Source of the DNA: Archilochus colubris
Taxonomy: Eukaryota; Chordata; Aves; Apodiformes; Trochilidae
DNA: 64,000 bases
Reading direction: 5' to 3'
NCBI GenBank assembly: GCA_023079485.1
Contig: CM041104.1
Span: 2,233,676 to 2,297,675, forward strand
Position numbers and translations under genes: made by a program
In this document: positions 1 through 10,330 of the stretch, piece after piece
Layout: each line of letters begins with the position of its first letter
Position numbering within the stretch: the first letter of the stretch is position 1
The notes under the pieces: generated by a model
What the model saw: the letters and a program-made list of their open reading frames with translations, nothing else
Told to the model about the DNA's origin: nothing
Database searches by the model: none

Positions 1-10
1 TGACTTTCAG

Positions 11-90
11 AGCTGTCAGTGGGCTGTAACATCTCCCTCCTTGGACCTGGATAGGACCAAGGGCTGTGCCATGGATGTGTACATGGGGAG
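11..90 (+). CDS. Candidate internal exon at the left window edge
   Basis: The segment is preceded by a short pyrimidine-rich stretch ending in CAG and followed by GTAAGT, a near-consensus donor. One frame is open throughout and ends with two bases (AG) of a split codon. Those bases join the first base of the segment at 273 to make an arginine codon, so the phase fits the next candidate exon. The encoded peptide is not recognised and has no clear motif. The acceptor lies within 10 bases of the window start, so its tract cannot be judged, and the real segment could extend further left. This could be chance; the donor and the phase match are the only support. Confidence 0.18.
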
Positions 91-272
91 GTAAGTCCTG
101 GATAGTCCCAAGGTGTTTGGATGTCCAATAATCTCTGGATTATAAGGAAATGTGGACACTCATCTGTTTGGTAAGACCCTAAGGAGCTGTGCATGGCTTG
201 GGTTGGGGTCTGTGGGTTGGGTGGGGGAGATCTCCCCTCTCAGCAGCAGTTTCTCTTTTCTCCTGGCCACAG

Positions 273-377
273 AGTGGGCAGCTTGGGCCTTGCTAATGGT
301 TTTACAGTAGGATTTGCACAGTTCTTCTTGATTCCCTATGTGGGCTTCTTGGCTCCTGGCTTTATTACAGAATATAG
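273..377 (+). CDS. Candidate internal exon encoding a hydrophobic, membrane-like segment
   Basis: A pyrimidine-rich tract ending in CCACAG lies directly upstream, and ATAG followed by GTAAGA forms a good donor. The 105-bp segment equals 35 codons and is phase 2 at both ends. Its open frame reads from VGSLGLANGF to FITEYR. The middle third is rich in Phe, Leu, Ile, Val and Gly with GxxxG-like spacing, which suits a transmembrane helix of a multipass protein. I do not recognise the family. The flanking candidates at 11-90 and 701-752 are phase-compatible. Splice signals of this quality also occur by chance in intergenic DNA, so this is a moderate-to-low call. Confidence 0.32.
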
Positions 378-700
378 GTAAGAAATACATCTCAGTGGGG
401 GGAGATGATGGGGACAGCAGTGATGCCCAAGGCAGCATTCTCTGCTCTGGGGCCCTGACTCTGCCATGGATGGGCTGCTAAGCCTTGGCTGGGGGTGACT
501 TGCTCACACAGTTCTTGCAAAATACCATGGGCCACCTCTTCTCAACCTCCTTTTCCACGTTTGTCACAGTGCAGGATGCACCAAGGTGTGAAGACCAAGA
601 AGGGTCATTTTCTACCCAGTCCCCACATCAGCACAGGTCAGTGAAGGACCCTGGAGATGCTCTTCCAACTGTACTGGCATCATTGCTCTTTTTTCTCCAG

Positions 701-752
701 GGGATTTATTTGGTGCTGCTTTGGTCCTGAGCCTCAGAGAACTTTTAATTAG
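701..752 (+). CDS. Candidate 3'-terminal coding exon with stop codon
   Basis: A strong acceptor (long T/C tract ending in TTTTTTCTCCAG) precedes position 701. The first G completes the split arginine codon left by the segment ending at 377. The frame then runs for 16 codons (from GFIW to RTFN) to a TAG stop at 750-752. A second frame stays open longer but does not fit the upstream phase. An ATTAAA lies about 130 bp after the stop. If the chain is real, this is the C-terminus of an unrecognised membrane protein whose gene enters from the left. The evidence is phase logic and splice motifs only. Confidence 0.18.
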
Positions 753-3147
753 TGCTGGGTGCTTTTATCTTTGGAGCAAAGAGATTTTTGCATTTGGATT
801 TTATCATATGAAATATTAACTTCTATATATATATATTTAATTTTTATATTAAGTATTAGGAAGCAGCACAGTATTAATATTAAAACTTTAGTACAATGTA
901 AATGTCAGAATGAGTTGTAGTCATATTAGGCCTAAATTAAATGTATTTACCTCCCCATTTCACTTACAATAGCAAAAGATTTTCAAGTCAAAACAGATTT
1001 TTTTTCACTTTTCAACACAAGTGACACTTCTTTCTTCTAGAAGAAGCCATCCCATTACAGGTTGGTTTGGTTTGGTTTTTTTTTCCAATTCACATGACTT
1101 CAAGACCCAGAACTTTGATAAGTGCTGCGCAAAGACCTGCAGTGATGGATGGGAGTGCTGTCAGCTCTCATATCCTCTCATCCCCATCTCTCCTCTCCTA
1201 TTTTTTCCCTGTCCCATTCCATGGCCCTGGCCCTGGCTGATGCTCTTCTCAGCCCATGGGTACCCAGGAGGTTGAGGGGAGGGTGGGAGCCCTGATGCTG
1301 GGAGATGCTTGGGCAGCCCAGAGAAAGCAAGCAGTGAGCTTTTTTTTTCCTGTGACCTTTTTTGCTGGGCTCAGACAGCACATCCACAGCTCAGGGAGTT
1401 GCTCAGAAGCCACAGAGGGGATGAATTTGGATGCAAATCTTGCCTGGTGTGGGTGGCAAAGTGGGGAATCTGCCCCAAAGAATGCTTGGAGCCCTCCTCT
1501 CATTCTCCTGTGGTTGTGAGATCTGGGGCAGGGATGATGCCCTGCTCTGCTCCAATCCATCTCCTCCTCCTCTTTGGCCCTGCTCCATAGATAGGGGGAG
1601 GTGAAAAAGGTTCCTTTTAACCCCCAGCTGCCCTCTCCTGGCAGCAACCTGACCCCTTAGACCTCGAAGAGTGGGGGAAAAACTGCAAATGGGTCCCTGT
1701 GAGTCTGTGGGGAGATGGGAGGTGCTGGGGGACCCCTGCCCCCTGGACAAGGTGGTTGGGCTTGTCACCAAGCTGGCCACACTTTGATGGCTTGGAGGAA
1801 GAACAGCCCTGTCCCATGGGCAGAGGCCACCACAAAGGCCACAGTGAGCATGAGAGGTGTGAGCAGGAGGATGGTGCTAAAGCAGCATCTGTCTTGGTGC
1901 AATATGTACGTGCACAAGTTTTCCCTTTTCTTCCCTCTTTTTATCTGCATCCTTTTTTTTTTGAAGCAGCAGCAGATGAAAGAGCCCCCCACTCACATCG
2001 AGGGCATTAAAGGAAATGTTTTTGGCTTCATGGTTTACTTTGAAGGAACCAGTGGCAAAATGAGCTAGGAAGGCATGAAAGGCACTTCAGTTAGTTTTGT
2101 TGCATTTCCAATGTCAGAAATTTGTTTTCTGAAGTAATTAAGATGCAGGTGTTTGAAAAGGATGCACAAGGCCACGTGAGGAAGGTGCCCTTCAGCTCAG
2201 CTTCTTGGCTTCTGCTGTGCCCCAGGGATAGCTGCAAACCAGCCCAAATTTACCTCAACACAAACCACAGGCTTTTGGGATGGTGGGGGAAAAGGTAGGG
2301 TGAAGAAACACTTCAAAATCTTGTCTCTGGACAGACCTACTGCTTTAAATTGCTTCTCAATATTGAATGGAATAAACACAATGCAACTGCTTTCTGTGTC
2401 AGGAGAAAGATCATGGCCCAGGCTGGGGGGACAGCAAAGCAGGTGATGTGCAGAGGTGCTGTGCTGGATGCTGGTAGAGGCTTAGCTGGGCTCTTCCACC
2501 TTTTAGGGAATTGTTTGCTCTGTATCCCTGGATTTGGGACCAGTATTTAATAACGGGGCAGATCACACATCCTGATTGCAAATATCTTGAGGAGGGAGAT
2601 GTGGTGATCTCATGTTTACTCTGTGTGAGCTATAAATCGTAGCCCTTGTGTCCAGACATGTGAAGTTTAATAGAATGAAATAAAAAATGAATTCTGTTGA
2701 GCAAGGACAGGCACTGAGAGAGTGGCACTGAGCTCCTCGGGGTGGGACTGTGCTGCTCAGTGCTCTGTGCGTGGGGTTTGTGCTTTCATGTTTCTGAAAT
2801 GCATTCCCAGATGCAGCAAATATCAGCATCTGTTCCCCTCCTGTCTCCCTGCCTGCCAGGAAGGAGATGATGCTGGGTGGAGCTCCCCAGTTCTTCTTGG
2901 TCCTGGTGTGCCCTTGGGCTTGCAGCCCTTTGGAGCATCCATTGGTTATTTCCAGTTTTCCAAACTGTTTTTCCTTACCATTCAACATCCCATCCCATGT
3001 CTTTTTGGAAGGCTCTTTGCTCCTGTTCAAATGCAGACAGGGGGAAGGAGGCTGTAGGTATCCTGGGGGATGTGGGTCAGAGCAGGGGGATGGGATGTGG
3101 GGCACAGAGGGGGGGCCCTGCAGCACCCAGCAGTGGTTTCTGTGATG
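753..3147. other. Non-coding interval, no gene recognised
   Basis: The first 250 bases are AT-rich, with a short TA run near 823-836 and many TTAATT-type words. The rest is ordinary mixed-composition avian intergenic or intronic sequence. Short open frames occur on both strands, but none has flanking splice signals, a recognisable motif or protein-like composition. Confidence 0.6.
879..884 (+). terminator. Possible polyadenylation signal ATTAAA
   Basis: ATTAAA is the commonest variant of the vertebrate poly(A) signal. It sits in an AT-rich stretch downstream of the candidate stop codon at 750-752, where a short 3' UTR would place it. The surroundings are so AT-rich that such a hexamer is expected by chance. 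Confidence 0.15.
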
Positions 3148-3276
3148 TATTTAAAAATTGTCTGGATGTGGTGCTTGGGGCCATGGGTTAGTGGTGGGTC
3201 ACCAGAAATAGGGTAATAGGAAGAGGTTGGACTTGATCTTAAAGGTCTTTTCCAGCCTGAGCAATTCTATGACTCT
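3148..3276 (+). mobile_element. CR1 LINE 3'-end fragment
   Basis: The sequence carries the CR1 3' region in order: a degraded 'ctggatgtggtgcttggggccatgg' type block, then 'aggttggacttgatctt', 'aaaggtcttttccagcctga' and a closing 'ttctatgactct'. It is 5'-truncated to about 130 bp, as most avian CR1 copies are. Several substitutions against the usual tail show it is not a recent insertion. It has no coding capacity. Confidence 0.85.
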
Positions 3277-6200
3277 TTTTAATGTAAAAGCATTTACAAT
3301 TTAACAGTTTAAGATAATCTAACAATTATCTTGTTAATTAGAGTAACAAGTGCAAGGCTGGGCTGGGTTGCTGTGTCCCAGGAGCTGTGGCTCCCTCTGC
3401 AGTGGCAGCAAATCCTCCTCCTGGGCAGAGGGATGATGTTGCAGGCAGCGTGGCACCCCCAGCCCTGAGAGTCAGGATGCAGCAGCTGAATTTCAGGATT
3501 TCTGAAAGGTGGAGGAATATAAAAATCCAAATGATAGCAGCAATTTGAGTTTTGCAGGTGGAAGGGGAGAACTGGACTTTTTACCACAAGCTACAGAAGG
3601 GCTGGAACTAAATTGAACCCAGAAGCCTTGAGGTGGTTTTGACAAGCTGGGCAGAGCTGGCCTGGGGGGGGCTGTTGGAGGGAGGGATGGGTGGATGCAG
3701 GGATGCAGCTGACAAGGGGGGGATGCAAGCACCAACCTCCAGTTTCAGCCTGGCCCCTGGGAGCAGGGATTGACCTCAACCTCTCCTTTTTGCACATGTA
3801 GAGGACATTACTGCATTTTGAGTTGATTCCCCCTTCCTTGGACACTATCCTGTTCAGTGCCATGCTGGGTGGTGCCTTATCCAGGTTTGAGGGTTGGATG
3901 CTGTGCAGACCAATGGGCCTGGGCTACCACACCATGCTGAGCAGCATCCTGGCTGAACTAACTTGCTAGCAAAGCTGCCATTTCCTCTGGGAGTGCTCCT
4001 TTTCTACCCCCTTCCCTCCCCCAGGCAGTGCCCAGCAGCCCTGTGCCATGGGACAGGAGCAGAGCTGCACAGCTCCTGGCTCAGAGGCAGCAGATCACCA
4101 AAATACAGAGCATCAGGAACATTGGGGTTGCCTCCAGCTTTGTCCTTGGGGAGCTTTGGGGTCTGTGGGGACTTCATCTCTGTGGCTACAGCAGGCACAG
4201 CCTGTTCAGGGCATGCTTGTGCCTTGAGGAGTGGTGGCTGCTGAGCTGATGAGAAATCTGCCTTTAAATTGGAGGCATTTGTAAGTGTGGCTGGCTGGAT
4301 TTGTAAGGATATTTTATTGAGCTGCTGTGCTATTGATTTAGACATTTACCTGGGGTTTGCAGTCTCTCTTCTGTTCCATTTGTTTGGGGCTCTTCTGGCA
4401 TGTGTTGACAGGAGCCACCCTCTTGCTGCCCAGGGAGTTGGGGACCTCTGGCACAGCCACAGCCTGGGCCCCCTGGATGGGCTCAACACCTTCAGGGTGC
4501 AGCTTGGTCACAGAGCCTGGGGCAGCAAGATGCTGTCCCAGTACAAAATTTCTCTTCCTCCTTCCAATTTTCTACTCTGGCTACCTGCAGGAGACAAAGA
4601 AAAGCCACTGCAACTTCTGCATAGCATCACCTTGCAGTCAGACAGAGACAACAAGGATTTGAAGGGGACAGCAATTTTTTAGGGAAACTTCCAAGCTCCC
4701 TCTCTTTTCTAGGCGGTGGCATGTCTTGGGACATCACTCAGAGGAGGTGTCATGAATGCTGATGACTCAAAAGAGGTCACAGAGAAGAAATTGCTTCCTC
4801 CAGATGCTGCTTCAGCATCTCTTGCCAGGCAGTAATCCCCCTGGTCCTCATCCCTTGCCCTGCAGAAGGAGCTGGCAAAGCCACTGAGCAGCTCAGGGCA
4901 GCTCAGGGCACTAAGCTGAATGGATAGACTTAATTCTACTGGCTGGAAAACCCCCAGCAGCCAGGGCAGAGTGGGACTGGTGCCTGGGCTGAGCCCCTGT
5001 CCCTGGCACCCACCTCCCAGGCAGGGTGGGTTTGTCACCCATTTGGCCCCGTTGATGGGGTGTTTCACCCAACACCTCGGCTCCTGGGGTCACCCCAGCC
5101 CCACACACCCATCAAGGGCTCCCCCCCTCACACCTTAGCATGGCCAGGCTGTCAGGCAGCAATTTCACACGTGGATGATGTCCAAGGAACTCCCTCCTGT
5201 TTTCCAGCTGCATTTCCCAGCCCCCTGGGCATGGGACATGCAGTGGGATGTGGGGCTCTGCCCTCTCCCCATCTCAACTTTGGGGTTCCTGGGTCCGTCT
5301 TGGCACTTTAAGGACAAAGAGGCTTGTTCAGGTGGAAAAGGAACATTTGGGCCAGAGGGTGGAGAAACTGATTTTTCCCTTTTGTGAGGAAAATGTAAGT
5401 CTTGGGTACTGGTGTGAAATGGCCTACAGAAGGAGTTGTCTGGATTATGGGGAGAGAAATACCAAGGATATTAAAATGAGGGTAAAATCCGGGCCACTCA
5501 CTGGCAGAACTTGCAGCTGCGGATGAAAAGGCTCCCATGTGAATCGAAGGAAACCCTGAGGTTATAATAATCCTGCTCTATTCAGGCAAAACCCCTCCAG
5601 GGTCTGGTGGGAGCCTTGCTTGGGGCCTGCAGGACTTTAACTTATTGGTGTTTGGAAAAGAGGAAAGAGTTAAAACCTGACTGAGCTGGAGGAAGGGACC
5701 GTGTCACAGCCAGAGCCAGCGCCCGGGGTCCCTGCAGGGCTCTGCTCCCTCTCCCTTCTCATTCCCTGTAGGAGAGATGAAAGCCGGGATCTCTGTCACT
5801 CTCCACCCTCTGTCGGCTCTTTCCCTCCCCTCCTTTATTTCCTTTTTGCTTGGCTGGGCTGTGCGGTCCCTTTTGTTCCTTCTGGCTGCCCCCTGCCCCC
5901 GGGGCTCAGCCAGGATGCTAAATGGGCAGCGCAGGGTCACCACAGGACTGGGATGGGATGGGTCGGGTCAGCAGTGGCCCTGCCACGAGTCCCTCCCCAA
6001 AAGCTGCGGTGCTCACCCTGAGCTGCACGGGCATGGATGTGACCCAGCTCTTGGGTGTCACAATGTCCCCAGGCCTTTGCTTTCTGTTGAGGAGGAGCTG
6101 TAGAGGCAGCCTGAGAGCTGCTCTCCCAGTGCCTTGCAATGGGATTCGGGCACGTGGAGGCTTTTAAATACCACTTGGTGCTGCCAAACGTGGTGACCGG

Positions 6201-7154
6201 GGCTGGTTGTCCCTGTCCTCAGTCAGTGGGAGAGGACTTGGCTTTTGGGCCCCTCCATCCCCCAGGATGTTTGCTCTGGTGATTGCTGCAGCACAGAGCT
6301 GCCCCCAGCCACCCCATGGGCTGCACCCCACACCAGAAAACAGACTTAGAAAAGGATTAATTTTTTTTTTACTTTCTGGCTGTTGCAGTTATTTTTTGTG
6401 CTGTCTCTTTCCTGCATGACCTGAGTTTTACCACTCGAGGCAATGGCATTGATGAAAACCCTTCTGTAAGGTTGCTTAAAGCCAGAATTCAGTGAAATGA
6501 AAGAACTGTTGAAATGGAGCAATCGTTGATTTTCAGGTTCTCCACTTTTGATGGAGAGAAGAGCTGACCCCAGTGTGCCACCACCCCTGGGTGTATGGGC
6601 CATGCTGGCATAGATGCAAATCCCTCAGCCAAGCACATCCCTGTTAGAAAATGATGCATCTGGGAAGCTGGAGACCATAGGGCATCCTGATGCAGAAGCA
6701 GCAGCTCAGGTGAGGAGCCTCTGGGGACTAGTTGGAAAATCAGTGATGACAAGAACCCACCAGGCAGCTCAAAAACTGGGGCAGGACCAGCTGCTGTGGA
6801 GAACGTTCTTGCTGCCATCTATGCCAGCAGCTTGAAGGGAAGGATGGGAAAAATGGTGGCTGTTGATAAGAGGAAAATTCCTCATATGCTCAGACAGCAC
6901 TCGGGTTATGTTGGGGAGGATAAACTTCTGTAACCCACATGGCCCTTTTTTCTCTTGTGCTTTAGGTGGCTGGGGCTCTTCTTGCCACTTATCTGAATAT
7001 CTGATCAGCTCCAGCCCTGCATCACTGAAACCTCCGAGACAATTTATGGCAGCATCTTCCAGAGGTTAATGATTTGCTATGGCACAGTGGTCAGTTTTAA
7101 ATTCACCGCTGTCTGATTTTATTCTGTATCCTCATGTAGTGCTGCTGCAAAAAA

Positions 7155-7185
7155 AATCGTACGCAAACATGCTTTTGTAACGATT
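7155..7185. other. Imperfect inverted repeat in an AT-rich, CpG-bearing block
   Basis: The arms AATCGT (7155-7160) and ACGATT (7180-7185) are perfect reverse complements. Inside them CAAA and TTTG can extend the stem across a small asymmetric internal loop, leaving a loop of about six bases. Five CpGs fall within about 40 bp of otherwise AT-rich DNA. That is unusual where methylated CpG normally decays, and could reflect constraint. A regulatory element or small structured RNA is possible; chance is not excluded. Confidence 0.3.
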
Positions 7186-7570
7186 GTGCGATTTACTTTT
7201 TTTTTTCCTCCTATTTTGGGGTTCTTTTCATTTCCTGGTAATTGGTGGTGGGTTGCTGGGGGGAAGCCATCTGTGTGACTGGGGAGATTTAGAGTCAGTA
7301 ACAGCAGGGATGTTATCTGAATCTGGTACTTTAGGAGACTCTGGTAATCCAAAGCTGATTACAGCTGGGCTGGTGCTGCAGGAAATTCAGGACATATTGG
7401 ACACTGACACTTCCCAGCAGCACCAAGACGTGTGGGGCTGTCTGTGTGTGTTGGGGGGCAGGGGGACTCTCTTCACCTCTGTGTTTTGCATGGAAGGGCA
7501 CAAACAGTGACCCTTTCCCTTTGTAATCATGGCTGCCAGGGGAGGTGGGAAAGAAAACAAAAGGATGGGC

Positions 7571-7588
7571 AAAAAAAAAAAAAAAAAA
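7571..7588 (+). repeat. Poly(A) tract (A18)
   Basis: An uninterrupted run of 18 A. No retrotransposed sequence is recognisable immediately upstream, so it is best treated as a simple mononucleotide repeat. Confidence 0.9.
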
Positions 7589-10059
7589 GAGGTAGAAAGG
7601 CCCTCACACTCTCACTGGGCTGATGATGGGAAAGTGGCTCTGAGGGCTCTGCTGTGACAAAGTCCCCGTTGGGGCTGCTCCCCATGGGCATGGGTCAGTC
7701 CTGTACAGCCATCCTGGATGTGCAGATTTATTTCCCTGGGCTTGACCATGCTCTTGTGTTGCCTCTGATGAGTAATGCAGCCTGTGCAAGCTGAGCACAT
7801 CAGTCCCAGGAGGCCGAGGGAGCAATGAGGTATCCTCACCAGGGCAGAGAGGCACCTCTCACTTCTGTCGTGCTTTATTAAAAATATCAGGGATTTGATC
7901 ACCTTCAGTCCCATAAATAAATGCTGAAGGGGGAGTTGTGTTGGTGCTGCCCTGGTTTTGGGCCAGCCCTGAGGCCACTGGGCAGCAGTGGGCTGTGACC
8001 ATGGGATGCTTTTTGCTCATGGGGCAGCAGTTGGCACAGGGAAGCAAAGCCCCATGCCTGTGGTCTGGTCGTGCAGAGCTGCTCCTGTCCAGTGTGCCCA
8101 TGGCTTGGTGAGGAGATGAGAAGCTTTTCCCTCAGGTGCTCAAGGGTTTCTTAGCTCCACGGGGAGAGGTTTTTCCCCATGCTTGATGCTGGCAGCTGCA
8201 TCTGCACAGAGGAGAAAGCTCAACAAGGGAGCCTTGGCAGGAGGTTCCAAGATCTGTGAGGTGTAGAGGTGGCTCCTGGCCTTTCTGCTGGGTGGGGGTG
8301 GCCCTGGGTCAAGGCCGGTTGTAGCAGAGGATATCTGACTGGTGGTGCTGGTGCTTTTGTGAGCAGAAGAAGGGTTTGCAGCAAACTGGTGCTGCCCTGT
8401 GCTCCTGGTGTGCAGGAAAGGCAGCGATGGGGCTGGTGTGGAACATGGGATGTAAAAGAGAGCAAAAACCCCCCCAGCCACTCCTGCCCCAGCCTGCACT
8501 GCTTTTTGGAGTGTTTGTGGTTTTAGTGGGGTGACTCAAGAGTGCTGGGTGCTCACCTGGCTTTGATAGTACCATGGGATCATGTGTGAGGTTGTGCCCA
8601 GGCTGCCCTGGATTGAGCTGTGCTATCGATTGCAGCTTTGATTCCTGCTGCTTTATTTACTTGCTCAGTAATAATTTGCTTAATAAAACCCTGCTAGGGT
8701 GACTACTGAGTCCCCAGATCTTCTGATTTCTGATTGCTTTCCCAGCCCTGAAGTCACCAGAGTTCCTGTGTTGATTTTGAGGGATGGTTGAGGATTTATA
8801 CCCTGTAATTTGGGATTGTATGGGTGGACTTCATCAAGAGGTACCAGTAGATAGGTGCTATCTTGGGATGAGTTGGGTGGTTTGAAGAACATGTTGGCAT
8901 CAGTGCATGTGGGGAGACCCTGGCCTGGTGGCCACACAAACCCCTGGGGAAGAAAAGCAGTAGCAATCCCCAGTGACCCTAAGATTCCATGTGGGAGGAC
9001 AGGCATGGAAACTCAGCAAAAATCACATTGCTTCATGTGCCCGTGTATGCACAGGTCGTAGCAGCCTCCTGTTTGAGCAAACACTGTTGGATTTATGCAG
9101 CAAAGTTCCCCAGGGAGGAAGGCAACATCCTTCTCATTAGCCCAAGCACCCAGCACGGTGGGGCCCTGGCTGTGGGCAAGCTGGCAATGGAAATATGGAA
9201 TGATATAAAATAATAATGTTAATAAAAGGAAGCAAAAGTGGAGCTCGCCAGATGCAGCCATGCTGGGGGTTGTCAGGAAATGACAATGCTGTGTGCAGGT
9301 TCTGTGCAAGATCAGAAAGTGTTGGGAAACTGTCCCCCTGAGTCTTTAGCCAAGAATGGGAGCTATGCAAATACAGTTAGTTAATCATTGCAAAATAGGA
9401 CAGGGTTTCCAGGGATGGAAGGCAATTTTATTCTTTCGTTATGCAGGCTCCATGCTTCTAAATATGTTGAAGAGAATTTCATATTTTTTGGGAAAAAAAA
9501 TGTGGACAAAAGTGAGTGGAAAGACCCTCACTGCTTCTGGGGGATGGAGGCAGGAACCCGAGGATCCTTTGGGCTTGATGAGAGGACAGAGCTTGGTCCC
9601 AGTTTGGGAGCTGGTGTCACCCTTAAGTTTTGGTGCCAGGTTCATCCTGGCCTTATCCATAGTTCAGCTGTAAATCCTGAGGGCAGCTGCAGCCATGTCG
9701 AGGCCAGGGGAGGGGATTGCCAGGCTGGGGGAGCCAGTGTGGTCCTGGGGGTGGATTTCTCACAGTGAAATAAAGGCAGCAGCCACAGCAGTGTGTGAGG
9801 GTCAGGCAGGAGCTGGCAGTGCCCATGGGGCAGAGTTGCATGAGGAGCCACAGCCTGGACCCCACTGATGGGAAAGATGGAAAAAATTTTCTCATCAACT
9901 CTCATTTTTCTCATTTGATGGTTTGTTTTTTTTTCCTGAACTTTCCATCAGTGAAAAACCAAACCAAACCACAGTGTTTAGCTGTTTCAGACTAATTTGG
10001 GATTAAAATGAAACACTGCACCATTCCTCTAGCCCGAGGCAGTGTTTAACCAGCTCGAT

Positions 10060-10330
10060 TAATACCTCCCCATGCATCCGAACACCCGGGAGGTGCGGGC
10101 GGGGGCTGCCCCGGTGCCGAGCGGGGCAGAGCTGCGGGATGCGGAGCTATGGGATGCGGGATGTGGAATGACTTCCCAGTCGTGTGGCCCCTCTCGGGTT
10201 TCCCTCCCACCGTGCTGGGCTCAGGCATCCTCCGGGCACTGGGTGAACCCTGGGCTTTTGGGTGCTTTTGGGTGTTTGCAGCTGGTTTGCTGCCTCTAGA
10301 TGGCACTGACCCAACGCGCACGGTTCGGAA
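10060..10330. promoter_or_regulatory. CpG-rich patch, possible small CpG island or enhancer
   Basis: About 14 CpGs fall between 10075 and 10240, with more near 10315-10330, in a window where CpG is otherwise scarce. G/C runs and the words 'gcgggcggggg' and 'ccccggtgccgagcgggg' give potential Sp1/KLF sites and possible G-quadruplex. A short imperfect repeat of 'gggatgcgg' type lies at about 10136-10163. No TATA box, clear initiator or downstream donor-bordered first exon could be defined, so promoter function is only inferred. Confidence 0.35.

Larger units (their letters stand above)
3277..10059. other. Non-coding interval with a few CpG- or AT-rich patches
   Basis: No exon or repeat family is recognised. 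CpG rises moderately between about 5700 and 6040, without a clear promoter architecture. An AT-rich block at 7130-7200 holds several CpGs and an imperfect hairpin (listed separately). AATAAA-like signals occur, for example near 8681, but no upstream coding sequence was found. The rest is unremarkable mixed-composition sequence. Confidence 0.55.

Noticed and set aside
2563..3126. 187-codon open frame on the minus strand
   Set aside because: The composition is rich in Pro, Ser and His, as expected from random G/C-rich DNA, with no recognisable motif and no conserved context.
4269..4682. Open frame with apparent transmembrane stretch
   Set aside because: Hydrophobicity comes from T-rich DNA. 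There is no splice border or start context, and the second half is low-complexity G/C sequence.
7571..7588. Poly(A) run as the tail of a processed pseudogene
   Set aside because: The upstream sequence shows no spliced-mRNA-like open frame, no poly(A) signal at the right distance and no visible flanking duplication.
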